A stretch of 46,914 nucleotides of DNA, taken from positions 1-46,914 of the forward strand of contig UBZM01000048.1 in the NCBI GenBank assembly GCA_900470095.1, written 5' to 3'. The notes beneath the pieces were generated by a model, which saw only the letters and a list, made by a program, of their open reading frames with translations, ran no database searches and was not told the origin of the DNA. Positions 7,707 to 15,535 of the stretch are shown here, piece after piece. Position 1 is the first letter of the stretch, and every line of letters starts with the position of its first letter. The position numbers and the translations under genes are program-made. This DNA comes from Hyphomicrobiales bacterium (GTDB lineage: Bacteria > Pseudomonadota > Alphaproteobacteria > Rhizobiales > Beijerinckiaceae).

Positions 7707-8711
7707 GTGGCCGGAATGCTCCATGATCTGCAATCCCGGGCCGGGTTCGTCTGGGTCTACCATTTTGATGCCGACGGCCGTGCGCATCTCCTTCCTCGTC
7801 GCGAGATGCCCGACCTTGCGCTCCCCGAGGCCGAGTTCGTCTGGATCCATCTCGATCTCGTGCATGGCCGCGCCAAGCAATGGGTCGCCGATTGCAGCGC
7901 TCTGCCCGCCGAGGCGCAGACCCTGTTCCTGACCCAGGACGACCATCAGCGCCTCCATCACAATCGTGACTTCGCCTGGGGCATCACCTTCGACCAGATC
8001 CGCGAGGTCGGCAGCCCCGCCGATGAGATGGGCATGCTGCATTGGATCATCGCCGACCGGTTTCTGCTGACGGGTCGGCGACAGGCCATGCAGGCGACGC
8101 GCCTGACGCGCGACGCATTGGAGGCTGGCTACCGGGCAAGTTCGCCCGTGATGCTGTTCGAGCGCATCATCGAGTTCGTCATCGAGGATGTCGCCGAAGC
8201 GGTGATGCAGCTGACCGAGGACACCGACTCGATCGAGGACCATGTCATCGACGAGCGCGTCAGCGACGAGGCGCGCCGATTGGGTTTGATCCGCCGGCGG
8301 ACTGTGCGGCTGCACCGCCAGCTCAACGGCCTGCACCAGCTCTTTCGTCGCTTTTCGGAGAATGCCTCGACGCGGGCCGCTCCGGAGACCGTGAAGAGCG
8401 CCGCAAGCCGGCTCTTGCAGCGCGTCGACACCATGCTGACCGATGTACAGATCGTGCAGCAGCGCGCCCGACTGCTGCAGGACGAGATTGCCTCGCGCCT
8501 GACCGCCCAGACCAACAGCCATCTCTACGTGCTCTCGATCCTGACCGCGACACTGATGCCGGCGACGCTGATCACCGGCCTGTTCGGCGTCAACACCAAG
8601 GGCCTGCCCTTTCTCGAGAATGAATGGGGCTTCGTCTATGTCGTAATCCTGTGCGCACTGGCGGCGCTCAGCGTATATCTGCTGCTCAAGCGCCGCGACA
8701 TGATCCACTGA
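7707..8711 (+). CDS. ZntB/CorA-family metal ion transporter
   Basis: A 334-residue member of the CorA metal ion transporter superfamily. A large cytosolic N-terminal domain rich in charged helices precedes two C-terminal membrane helices (about residues 268-295 and 305-325). The selectivity motif after helix 1 is GLFGVNTKGLP, a GVN in place of the GMN of CorA magnesium channels; this GVN form is typical of the ZntB branch, which moves zinc (E. coli ZntB is now viewed as an importer). The start chosen is GTG 7707; ATG 7716 is an alternative. No regulator is adjacent. Zinc as substrate is inferred from the motif only. Confidence 0.85.
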   Translation: MAGMLHDLQSRAGFVWVYHFDADGRAHLLPRREMPDLALPEAEFVWIHLDLVHGRAKQWVADCSALPAEAQTLFLTQDDHQRLHHNRDFAWGITFDQIREVGSPADEMGMLHWIIADRFLLTGRRQAMQATRLTRDALEAGYRASSPVMLFERIIEFVIEDVAEAVMQLTEDTDSIEDHVIDERVSDEARRLGLIRRRTVRLHRQLNGLHQLFRRFSENASTRAAPETVKSAASRLLQRVDTMLTDVQIVQQRARLLQDEIASRLTAQTNSHLYVLSILTATLMPATLITGLFGVNTKGLPFLENEWGFVYVVILCALAALSVYLLLKRRDMIH

Positions 8712-8733
8712 GCCCGGGCAGGCTCCTGATGCA

Positions 8734-9720
8734 TCACAGCGCGGCGACGCGCGGGTTCACCTCGACTGTGACATGGGACAGCATCGGCAGCCCGGCAAGC
8801 AGCGCCTTGTAGGCGGCCGGCGGCTTCGGATGGGTGGCCACGACCGAGACGATCGCCGAGCAATGCCCCGGCCCAACCTGCCAGAGATGCAGGTCCGCGA
8901 CCTCTGCGCCCTCGGCGGCAAGCCGGGCCTCGATCCCCGCGGCGAGAGCCTTGTCGGGCACCGTGTCGAGGAGCACCGCCCCCGACGCGCGCAGCAATCC
9001 GAACGACCAATGGGCGATCACCAGCGCGCCGACGAGGCCCATCGCCGGGTCGAGCCAAACCCAGCCATAGAGGCTGCCGCCGAGCAGCGCGACGATGGCA
9101 AGCACGGAGGTGAAGGCATCCGCCAGCACATGCAGATAGGCCGCCTGCAGATTATGATCCCGCCCACTCCGGGCCTGGTGGTCATGATGGTGATCGTGGT
9201 CCGAGCCACCATGCGCATGATCGTGGTGGTCATGGTGATGCGCATGGCCATGGTCATGTCCATGCTCGCCCTTCAGCAGCCAGGCGCTCGCGAGATTGAC
9301 CGCAAGGCCCAGAACCGCGACGGCAATCGCCTGCCCGAAGACGATCGGCACCGGATGGACGAGCCGCATCACCGATTCCCAACCGATGAAGAGAGCGACG
9401 AGCGCCAGCACGAGCGCGCTAGCGAAAGCCGCGAGATCGCCGAGCTTTCCGGTGCCGAAGCTGAAGCGTGGGTCACGGGCATGGCGCCGCGCGAAGCGAT
9501 AGGCGAGAGCCGCGATCAGCAGCGCCGCCGCATGGGTCGACATGTGCCAGCCATCGGCGACGAGCGCCATCGAGCCGAACAGCGTGCCGGCGACGATCTC
9601 GCCGACCATCATCGTCGTGGTCAACGCAATGACGATCCAGGTGCGGCGCTCATTGTCGTGATGGTCTGCGCCGAGGAAGACATGGTCGTGGCGTGGTGCC
9701 AGGCTGGCCGGTTCCGACAT
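8734..9720 (-). CDS. dmeF: CDF-family cation efflux transporter with His-rich loop (DmeF-like)
   Basis: A 328-residue cation diffusion facilitator with six membrane helices. The metal site residues are visible in helix 2 (VADGWHMSTHAAA, an H/D pair) and helix 5 (HVLADAFTSV, HxxxD). The loop between helices 4 and 5 is extremely His/Asp-rich (about residues 152-185), a metal-collecting segment. The C-terminal cytoplasmic domain is short and contains ADLHLWQVGPGH. It lies 19 bp after an RcnR-family regulator gene on the same strand, the arrangement of dmeRF operons for Co/Ni export in rhizobia. Metal specificity is inferred from that context. Confidence 0.88.
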   Translation of the reverse strand: MSEPASLAPRHDHVFLGADHHDNERRTWIVIALTTTMMVGEIVAGTLFGSMALVADGWHMSTHAAALLIAALAYRFARRHARDPRFSFGTGKLGDLAAFASALVLALVALFIGWESVMRLVHPVPIVFGQAIAVAVLGLAVNLASAWLLKGEHGHDHGHAHHHDHHDHAHGGSDHDHHHDHQARSGRDHNLQAAYLHVLADAFTSVLAIVALLGGSLYGWVWLDPAMGLVGALVIAHWSFGLLRASGAVLLDTVPDKALAAGIEARLAAEGAEVADLHLWQVGPGHCSAIVSVVATHPKPPAAYKALLAGLPMLSHVTVEVNPRVAAL

Positions 9721-9739
9721 CGCTGGAACTCCGGTTGGT

Positions 9740-10006
9740 TCAAAGATACTTGGTCAGCGCCTTCAGGCTCTCGATCGAGCGCCGTGTCTCGGGTGTCTGC
9801 GTGCCCGTCGCCTCGAACAGGTGATGGTCGATATGGTCGAAGATCAGCAGCATCTTGACCTTCTCCAGCGCCTTCTCGACCGCCTGGAGCTGCTGCACCA
9901 CTTCCGGCACCTCGCGCCCTGCCCCGAGCATCTTCACGACGGTGTCGAGATGGCCCTGCGCCCGGCGCAGCCTTTTGACGATATCGGGATCAAGTGCGTG
10001 GCTCAT
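9740..10006 (-). CDS. CsoR/RcnR-family metal-responsive repressor, cysteine-free
   Basis: An 88-residue all-helical repressor of the CsoR/RcnR family (PF02583): MSH N-terminus, KRLRRAQGHLDTVVKM, VVQQLQAVEKALEKVK and DHIDHHLFE. RcnR binds Ni/Co through His3, Cys35, His60 and His64. Here His3 is present and the two later histidines align with His58 and His62, but the cysteine position is Val33 (in REVPEVV) and the protein has no cysteine at all. It precedes dmeF with a 19-bp gap, and a perfect palindrome overlaps its promoter, so it most likely represses itself and the exporter. The altered metal site is the notable feature. Confidence 0.87.
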   Translation of the reverse strand: MSHALDPDIVKRLRRAQGHLDTVVKMLGAGREVPEVVQQLQAVEKALEKVKMLLIFDHIDHHLFEATGTQTPETRRSIESLKALTKYL

Positions 10007-10010
10007 GCTT

Positions 10011-10041
10011 ATATCCTATCCAGGGGGATAGGATATGTAAA
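10011..10041 (-). promoter_or_regulatory. Operator and promoter of the dmeR-dmeF operon
   Basis: ATATCCTATCC (10011-10021) and GGATAGGATAT (10026-10036) are a perfect 11-bp inverted repeat with a 4-bp spacer; the centre forms a G-tract (C-tract on the coding strand), as in RcnR/FrmR operators. On the minus strand TTTACA (10036-10041), 17 bp and TAGGAT (10013-10018) form a plausible sigma-70 promoter whose spacer and -10 are the palindrome itself. A repressor bound here would block RNA polymerase. The site ends 4 bp before the ATG of the regulator. Confidence 0.75.
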
Positions 10042-10219
10042 TTGATAACAGGTGCTCCCGCCCCCTCTCCGTCGCCGGCAGCAAGTGGCGTGGCAGATCA
10101 GCCGTCGGTGTGGTCACGCCCATCCGGGACATGGCGCTGGAACAGCCTGACAGCGTCGCAAAGCGCGCTATAACGCTGCAATGCCGTGCCCGATGCGCGG
10201 CATCTTCCGGGAGGCCACC

Positions 10220-11392
10220 ATGCTCGCCAATGCCCCGCGCCCGTTCAATTTCGATCTCGGCGAGACCGCCGACGCGATCCGCGACACGGTCCATGCCTTC
10301 GCGCAGGAGAAGATCGCGCCGCGTGCCGAGGAGATCGACCGCTCCAACCAGTTTCCGCGTGACCTCTGGCCCGAGATGGGTGCGCTCGGCCTGCACGGCA
10401 TCACGGTCAGGGAAGAGGATGGCGGCGCAGGCCTCGGCTATCTCGAGCATGTCGTGGCGATCGAGGAAGTCAGCCGGGCCTCCGCTTCGGTCGGCCTGAG
10501 CTACGGTGCCCACTCGAATCTGTGCGTCAACCAGATCGCCCGCAACGGCAATGCCGCGCAGAAGGCGAAGTACCTGCCAAAGCTGATCTCGGGCGAGCAT
10601 GTCGGATCGCTCGCGATGTCCGAGCCCGGCGCCGGCTCGGACGTGGTCTCGATGAAGACACGGGCCGAGAAGAAGGGCGACCGCTACGTCATCACCGGCA
10701 ACAAGATGTGGATCACCAATGGCCCGATCGCCGAGACGCTCGTGGTCTACGCCAAGACCGACCCCGCCGCCGGCGCGAAGGGCATAACCGCCTTCCTGAT
10801 CGAGAAGGGCATGAAGGGCTTTTCGACCGCCCAGAAGCTCGACAAGCTCGGCATGCGCGGTTCGGACACCTGCGAGCTCGTCTTCGAGGAGTGCGAGGTC
10901 CCGGAGGAAAACGTGCTCGGCCAGGTCGGGCGCGGCGTCAACGTGCTGATGTCGGGGCTGGACTATGAGCGCGTCGTGCTCTCGGCCGGGCCCCTCGGCA
11001 TCATGCAGGCGGCCATGGACGTGGTCATGCCCTATATCCACGAGCGCAAGCAGTTCGGCCAGTCGATCGGCGAATTCCAGCTCGTCCAGGGCAAGGTCGC
11101 CGACATGTATGTGATGATGAATGCCTGCAAGGCCTATGTGTATGCCGTCGCCAAGGCCTGCGATCGCGGCGAGACCACGCGAGAGGACGCCGCCGGCGCC
11201 ATCCTGATCGCGGCCGAGAAGGCGACACAAATTGCGCTCGACGCCATCCAGCTTCTGGGCGGCAACGGCTATATCAACGATTATCCGACCGGCCGCCTGC
11301 TGCGCGATGCAAAGCTCTACGAGATCGGGGCCGGCACCAGCGAGATCCGCCGCATGCTGATCGGCCGCGAACTGTTCCAGAAGACGAAATAG
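10220..11392 (+). CDS. ivd: Isovaleryl-CoA dehydrogenase
   Basis: FAD-dependent acyl-CoA dehydrogenase of leucine degradation, oxidising isovaleryl-CoA to 3-methylcrotonyl-CoA with electrons passing to ETF. The 390-residue length, SLAMSEPGAGSDVVSMK, ITNGPIAETLVVYAKT and LLGGNGYINDYPTGRLLRD match IVD. The catalytic glutamate of this branch is in LDYERVVLSAGPLG (helix G), and LYEIGAGTSEIRR replaces the catalytic glutamate site of other acyl-CoA dehydrogenases, which supports IVD over short- or medium-chain enzymes. ATG 10220 has GGGAGG at 10209-10214. Its product is the substrate of the MCC enzyme whose beta subunit is at the left end. Confidence 0.94.
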   Translation: MLANAPRPFNFDLGETADAIRDTVHAFAQEKIAPRAEEIDRSNQFPRDLWPEMGALGLHGITVREEDGGAGLGYLEHVVAIEEVSRASASVGLSYGAHSNLCVNQIARNGNAAQKAKYLPKLISGEHVGSLAMSEPGAGSDVVSMKTRAEKKGDRYVITGNKMWITNGPIAETLVVYAKTDPAAGAKGITAFLIEKGMKGFSTAQKLDKLGMRGSDTCELVFEECEVPEENVLGQVGRGVNVLMSGLDYERVVLSAGPLGIMQAAMDVVMPYIHERKQFGQSIGEFQLVQGKVADMYVMMNACKAYVYAVAKACDRGETTREDAAGAILIAAEKATQIALDAIQLLGGNGYINDYPTGRLLRDAKLYEIGAGTSEIRRMLIGRELFQKTK

Positions 11393-11396
11393 GCCA

Positions 11397-11915
11397 GTGC
11401 CCCTCTATTTCGCCTATGGTCTGAATATGGACATCGCCGGGATGGCCAAGCGCTGTCCCGGTTCGAAGCCGCTCGGTCTCGCGCGCCTGCCCCGCCATCG
11501 CTTCATCGTGACGAGTGATGGCTATGCCTCGGCCATTCGCGATCCGCGCGAAACCGTCCATGGCGTGCTCTGGGACTGCTCGCTCAGCGACATCCGTGCA
11601 CTCGACAAGTTCGAGGACATCGCCAGCGGTCTCTATGTGAAGATCAGCCAACCGGTCATCGTCGAGGGCGGCGCCAAGCGGGCCCTGGTCTATGTCGGCC
11701 GCAGCGGTACGCTCGGAAAGCCACGCCCCGGCTATATGGAAACCGTCATCGCCAGCGCCAAACACTGGGCATTGCCAGAGGCTTACGTCACAGGCCTGAA
11801 TCGATTTCTGACCAAGCCGAATCTGGACATGAAGTCGTTGAATCCGGATGTGAGCGCAGAGCTTCCGCCCGGCCCCGTCGCGGGTGTCCGGCCGCGAGCC
11901 TTGGCACCGAAATAG
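11397..11915 (+). CDS. Gamma-glutamylcyclotransferase-family protein
   Basis: A 172-residue protein of the GGCT/AIG2-like fold. The N-terminal LYFAYGLNMD matches the YGS/YGxN glycine loop, followed by VHGVLWDCS and LDKFEDIASGLYVK, where the Glu would be the catalytic acid-base. Members cleave gamma-glutamyl amides to 5-oxoproline, though many bacterial ones are uncharacterised. The start is a GTG just 4 bp after the ivd stop, so it is probably the second gene of that operon. The final 30 residues are Pro/Leu rich and not conserved in type. Confidence 0.75.
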   Translation: MPLYFAYGLNMDIAGMAKRCPGSKPLGLARLPRHRFIVTSDGYASAIRDPRETVHGVLWDCSLSDIRALDKFEDIASGLYVKISQPVIVEGGAKRALVYVGRSGTLGKPRPGYMETVIASAKHWALPEAYVTGLNRFLTKPNLDMKSLNPDVSAELPPGPVAGVRPRALAPK

Positions 11916-11952
11916 ATCGTCCGGGACCTCCTCATCTCCCCTGGGCGCGCTT

Positions 11953-11985
11953 TGCGTATGGCCGGGACAAGGCCGACCATACGCA
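11953..11985. repeat. Rhizobiales-type intergenic palindrome (ATGGCCGGGACAAGGCC type)
   Basis: TGCGTATGG (11953-11961) is the inverse of CCATACGCA (11977-11985) around GCCGGGACAAGGC. It resembles the short palindrome common between genes in Bradyrhizobium and relatives, which when read as protein gives the spurious MAGTxPA/VGLVPAI peptides. It may also act as a transcription end for ivd and the GGCT-like gene. Confidence 0.6.
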
Positions 11986-12018
11986 GAGGCCGCTCCGCCG
12001 GGCAGTCTGGCGGCTCAA

Positions 12019-12117
12019 TGCATCGGCCCGAAAAGTGGATTGCGGTTTTCGGGAAAGCCGATGCAGTCATAGAAGGTTGGATCATCGGACCGGATACGAT
12101 ATCCGGCCCGATGATCT
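12019..12117 (+). repeat. Bipartite palindromic intergenic repeat, copy B
   Basis: Most complete copy. Module 1 is GCATCGGCCCGAAAAGTGG to TTCGGGAAAGCCGATGC (12020-12064); the linker is AGTCATAGAAGGTT; module 2 is GATCATCGGACCGGAT, a 3-5 bp centre, then ATCCGGCCCGATGATC (12080-12116). The last bases overlap the TAG stop of the ABC transporter gene on the minus strand. Confidence 0.85.
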
Positions 12118-13912
12118 ATGCCGCCAGACCCTTCGCCAGTTCGCTGACCTGCTTCTCGAACAGCGCGCGATAGGCGCCGTTCTCGCGGGTGAGCAGCGCC
12201 TCGTGGCTGCCCTCCTCGACCACCCTGCCGCGATCGAAGACCAGGATGCGGTCCATCGCCCGCACCGTCGAAAGCCGGTGCGCAATGACGATGGTGGTGC
12301 GCCCCTGCATCAGGCGCTCCATCGCCTCCTGGATCAGCGCCTCCGATTCCGAGTCGAGGCTCGAGGTCGCCTCGTCCAGGATCAGGATCGGCGCGTCGGC
12401 CAGGAAGGCACGCGCGAGCGCAACACGCTGGCGCTCGCCACCCGAGAGCTTGACGCCACGCTCGCCGACCAGCGTCGCGTAGCCCTTGGGCAGGCGCATG
12501 ATGAAGTCATGCGCGTTGGCGAGCTTCGCCGCCTGGACAATCCGGGCCATCGAGGCGCCCGGCTTGGCGTAGGCGATGTTCTCCGCCAGCGAGCGGTGGA
12601 ACAGCACCGGCTCCTGTTGCACGATGGCGATCTGTGCGCGCAGGGAGGTCTGCGTCACATCCGCGATGTCGCGCCCGTCGATGGCGATGCGCCCCCCGGA
12701 GACGTCGTAGAGCCGCTGGACCAGCTTGACGAAGGTCGTCTTGCCCGAGCCGGAGCGCCCAACCAATCCGACTTTCTCGCCGGCCCGGATCGTCAGCGAG
12801 AAGTCGCGATAGAGCGGCTCGACATGACCTCCGTAATGGAAGGTCACCCGCTCGAAGGCGATCTCACCCGCCGGCACCACCATGTCGGTCGCCCCCGGAC
12901 GATCGGGCACGCCGTAGGGATGCGCGTGCATGGCGACGAGCTCCTCCATGTCGTTCACCGAACGCTGGAGGTTGTGCACGTGCTGGCCGACATCGCGCAG
13001 ATAGCCGTGAACGACCGCATAGGAGGTCAGCACGAAGGCGACGTCACCCGGCGTGGCCTGGCCGTTGGCCCAAAGCCAGATGACGAGGCCGATGACCGCG
13101 GCGCGAAGCGCCAGCAGGACGATCTGCTGGGCCGTGCCGGAGGTCGTGCCGCGAACCCATGTCCGGCGAGTCCTGAGGGCCCATTTCGCCAGGACGCCGG
13201 CCAGGCGACCGTCCTCGCGCAGCTCGGCGCCATAGGCCTTGACCACCGGGTTGCACGAGATCGCATCTGCCAGCGCACCGCCGACACGCGTGTCCCAGCT
13301 ATTGGCGAGCCGCGCGGCGGGAGCGACATAGCCGAGCGACAGCGCGATCGTGACGCCGACATAGATCACCGAGCCGAGGAAGACGACGAGGCCCATCGCC
13401 GGCCAATGCCATGCCAACAGTGCCGTCGTGCCCACCAGCACGACCAACGACGGCAAAAGCGCGATCAGGACTGTGTCGGTCAGCAGGTCCAGTGCCCACA
13501 TCCCACGCGTGATCTTGCGCACCGTCGAGCCGGCAAAATTGTTGGCGTGCCAATCGGTCGAGAAGCGTTGCAGGCGTGCGAACGCCTCCTGAGCCGTCTC
13601 GCTCATGGTGCGCAATGTCATGCCGGTGATGCCGATGAAGCCGAGATGCCGGAACAGCACGCTGACCGCACCGAGTGCGAGCATCGCGCCCAGCGCCCAT
13701 AGCGCCGCATCGAGTGCGCTGGCGCCCTCGCCCGCCACCGCATCGACGAGGCGGCCGGCATAAAGCGGCATGAACAGGTCCGCCGCAGTTGCCGCCATCA
13801 TGGCACCAGCAACGCCGAGGACCGGCCCTGGCCGGCGCGCCCAGTGCCGGAATGTGAAGCCGAGAACGGCCCGGAACGGCTCCTGCCGCCCGGTTGAGGA
13901 TTGAAGAGACAT
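12116..13912 (-). CDS. ABC transporter, fused permease and ATPase (exporter type)
   Basis: A 598-residue half-transporter. Six membrane helices occupy about residues 20-310; the nucleotide-binding domain covers 350-590 with Walker A GRSGSGKTT, Q-loop VQQEPVLFH, signature LSGGERQR, Walker B ILILDEATS and H-loop IAHRLST. It belongs to the MsbA/Atm1/LapB-like exporter group and would act as a homodimer in the inner membrane. No ribosome site stands out before the ATG. The neighbours give no hint of substrate. Exporter family is certain; drug, lipid or metal-thiol transport cannot be told apart from sequence alone. Confidence 0.88.
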   Translation of the reverse strand: MSLQSSTGRQEPFRAVLGFTFRHWARRPGPVLGVAGAMMAATAADLFMPLYAGRLVDAVAGEGASALDAALWALGAMLALGAVSVLFRHLGFIGITGMTLRTMSETAQEAFARLQRFSTDWHANNFAGSTVRKITRGMWALDLLTDTVLIALLPSLVVLVGTTALLAWHWPAMGLVVFLGSVIYVGVTIALSLGYVAPAARLANSWDTRVGGALADAISCNPVVKAYGAELREDGRLAGVLAKWALRTRRTWVRGTTSGTAQQIVLLALRAAVIGLVIWLWANGQATPGDVAFVLTSYAVVHGYLRDVGQHVHNLQRSVNDMEELVAMHAHPYGVPDRPGATDMVVPAGEIAFERVTFHYGGHVEPLYRDFSLTIRAGEKVGLVGRSGSGKTTFVKLVQRLYDVSGGRIAIDGRDIADVTQTSLRAQIAIVQQEPVLFHRSLAENIAYAKPGASMARIVQAAKLANAHDFIMRLPKGYATLVGERGVKLSGGERQRVALARAFLADAPILILDEATSSLDSESEALIQEAMERLMQGRTTIVIAHRLSTVRAMDRILVFDRGRVVEEGSHEALLTRENGAYRALFEKQVSELAKGLAA

Positions 13913-14217
13913 AGAAATATTCGGCGCCGCGCGGGAGCCGACTCCAAATCAGGTGGAGCCGATGCAAATGCAATCGTCTCCGGATGAAACGTAGAGATGA
14001 AAAACCCTGGCTGAGGACCGCCTCAGGCGGGCGGCGGCAATGTCCGACCTAGTGGCGGGACATTCGTGGGGGAGTGGCGACGATGATCATGAATTGCATT
14101 CAGCCCTCCCCATTCGCGTGTTGAAGCCAAGGCGGACAACATGCCGCATCGGCAGCGAACGCGCAAGCCGCTTCATTTGCAACCGGGGCATGTGTGACCT
14201 CGGGGGCACAGGCAATC
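13913..14217. other. Gene-free interval
   Basis: About 305 bp between the ABC transporter start and the end of the Ntn hydrolase gene. It must hold the ABC transporter promoter. I see only a short direct repeat of GGAGCCGA (13940 and 13953) and no convincing hairpin terminator or coding frame; a 72-codon frame at 14040-14258 on the plus strand runs into the hydrolase gene and has no coding character. Confidence 0.5.
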
Positions 14218-15285
14218 CTAGGGCAACCCTAGAAAGCGGAACGGCCGCGCCTCACTGAACGCGCCCGTCGCATCTCCCGCAAAGATATGGCTCTGGTTCT
14301 CGCCGAGATTGAGCTTCATCACCTTGCCGCGCTCCGGCGAGAAATCGACAGCCTTGAGGTCGACCCAGAACGTATTCGGCGTCAGCGCCGATTCGAAGAA
14401 GTAAAGCTTGCGCTTATGATCGATCACCGTGCGCCAGCGTGTCGAAGAAATATTCGGCTCATCTGGCGTTGCGATGCCGAATGGCACCGAAGCATTGCGG
14501 ATCACGCTGAACACGCTCGCCACCGCAATATTGGCATCGTCGAATTTCGGGATGGCATTGATGTAGAACGAGGCGCGGGCAAACCGATCGGCGGCTCGGT
14601 TCGTCCCTGGCAGCATCACCGTTCCGCCGATCTGCTTCCAGTAGGCATTCAGGGACAATTGCTCGTCGAAGGCCGGCGAATTTGTCATCACCTGGTAATC
14701 GCGGCCATGATGAATGACGAGCTTGCCGTTGATATACTCGAAGATCGCGCTGTCGCCCGACGCATCGGACAAGGACAGATGCAGGGTGGCGAGCCGGTCC
14801 TCCCCCGGCACCTTGTCGGTGACGATGGTGAAGGGCTCGGCGCGCAACGCCCCGACCGCCTCGGCCACCGTTGCGAAGTTGTCGAGCGCATATTGAGCCC
14901 AGGCCGCAATCGTCAGTCCAGGCTTGGACGCATCCAGGGCCGGATATTGCGACTCCACCAGCCAGAGCACGTTGGCGGCGAGGCCAGCTTCGTTCATCCC
15001 GTCAGTCGTCGAGACGTCGTAGCCTGACGCAATCACGCTGCCATAGCGCGACGTCCAGTGCAGCGAGTTCGGCCCGGCTTCGCCGCTGCGCTGCATTCCT
15101 CGGGGAAAGATCCAGAGGTTGGTCGAGACGTCATTGCGCCAGTCCATCGAGCGGGCCGTGATGACCATGCCGCCCTTGCCGAGATAGACCGCCCGCGTGC
15201 ACGCCTCGGCCGTGGCTGAGGCGATGAGCATTGCCGCCAGGGAAGACGCGAGAACGCGCCGGGTCCAGCCTGGAACAATCGTCAT
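14218..15285 (-). CDS. Exported linear amide C-N hydrolase (choloylglycine hydrolase family)
   Basis: A 355-residue Ntn hydrolase of the family that includes bile salt hydrolase, penicillin V acylase and AHL acylases of this fold. A signal peptide (SLAAMLIASATAEA) is followed directly by Cys-Thr-Arg-Ala, so cleavage would expose the N-terminal cysteine nucleophile. Further family features are SMDWRND, DGMNEAGLAANVLW, FEYINGKLVIHHG and VMTNSP. ATG 15285 is preceded by AAGGAGG; a longer open frame upstream overlaps another small gene. Substrate is open: acyl-homoserine lactones, penicillin V or other amides are all possible. Periplasmic location is inferred. Confidence 0.87.
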   Translation of the reverse strand: MTIVPGWTRRVLASSLAAMLIASATAEACTRAVYLGKGGMVITARSMDWRNDVSTNLWIFPRGMQRSGEAGPNSLHWTSRYGSVIASGYDVSTTDGMNEAGLAANVLWLVESQYPALDASKPGLTIAAWAQYALDNFATVAEAVGALRAEPFTIVTDKVPGEDRLATLHLSLSDASGDSAIFEYINGKLVIHHGRDYQVMTNSPAFDEQLSLNAYWKQIGGTVMLPGTNRAADRFARASFYINAIPKFDDANIAVASVFSVIRNASVPFGIATPDEPNISSTRWRTVIDHKRKLYFFESALTPNTFWVDLKAVDFSPERGKVMKLNLGENQSHIFAGDATGAFSEARPFRFLGLP

Positions 15286-15353
15286 CCCCTTGCCCTCCTT
15301 CCTTGCAGCAACGCCCCTCGTATCCAAGCACAATACGGGGCTTGGCGGATTTC

Positions 15354-15527
15354 CTACCAGAACAGGGCAAACAGCCTGACAGCAATCACCAGCAGGAAGG
15401 CGACAATGATCGTGCCGAGCACCTGCTGGCGCTTGGCGCGATCGGGAAACTGGCGAGCCAGCAGGCGCCCGAGCGGCTTGCGGAAGATGAAGCCGGCGAC
15501 GAGCAGAACGATCAGGATATGGGACAA
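15354..15527 (-). CDS. Small two-helix membrane protein (hypothetical)
   Basis: A 57-residue frame with TTG start located 8 bp after the rhodanese stop. It reads as a hydrophobic helix (ILIVLLVAGFIF), a basic amphipathic middle (RKPLGRLLARQFPDRAKRQQ) and a second hydrophobic helix (GTIIVAFLLVIAVRLFALFW) ending at TAG. The strongly ordered hydrophobic/basic pattern with GC-rich third positions supports real coding. No ATG is available in frame, and the ribosome site (AAGGG, at the end of the rhodanese gene) is distant, so translational coupling is likely. Function is unknown. Confidence 0.6.
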   Translation of the reverse strand: MSHILIVLLVAGFIFRKPLGRLLARQFPDRAKRQQVLGTIIVAFLLVIAVRLFALFW

Positions 15528-15535
15528 GATGCAGG

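Noticed and set aside
12035..13702. 555-codon open frame opposite the ABC transporter
   Set aside because: Antisense to clear Walker A/B and signature motifs; its sequence is Arg/His-rich with no recognised domain.
14217..14231. CTAGGG-CAA-CCCTAG inverted repeat at the end of the Ntn hydrolase gene
   Set aside because: It lies inside the last codons and stop and has no T-run; probably chance.
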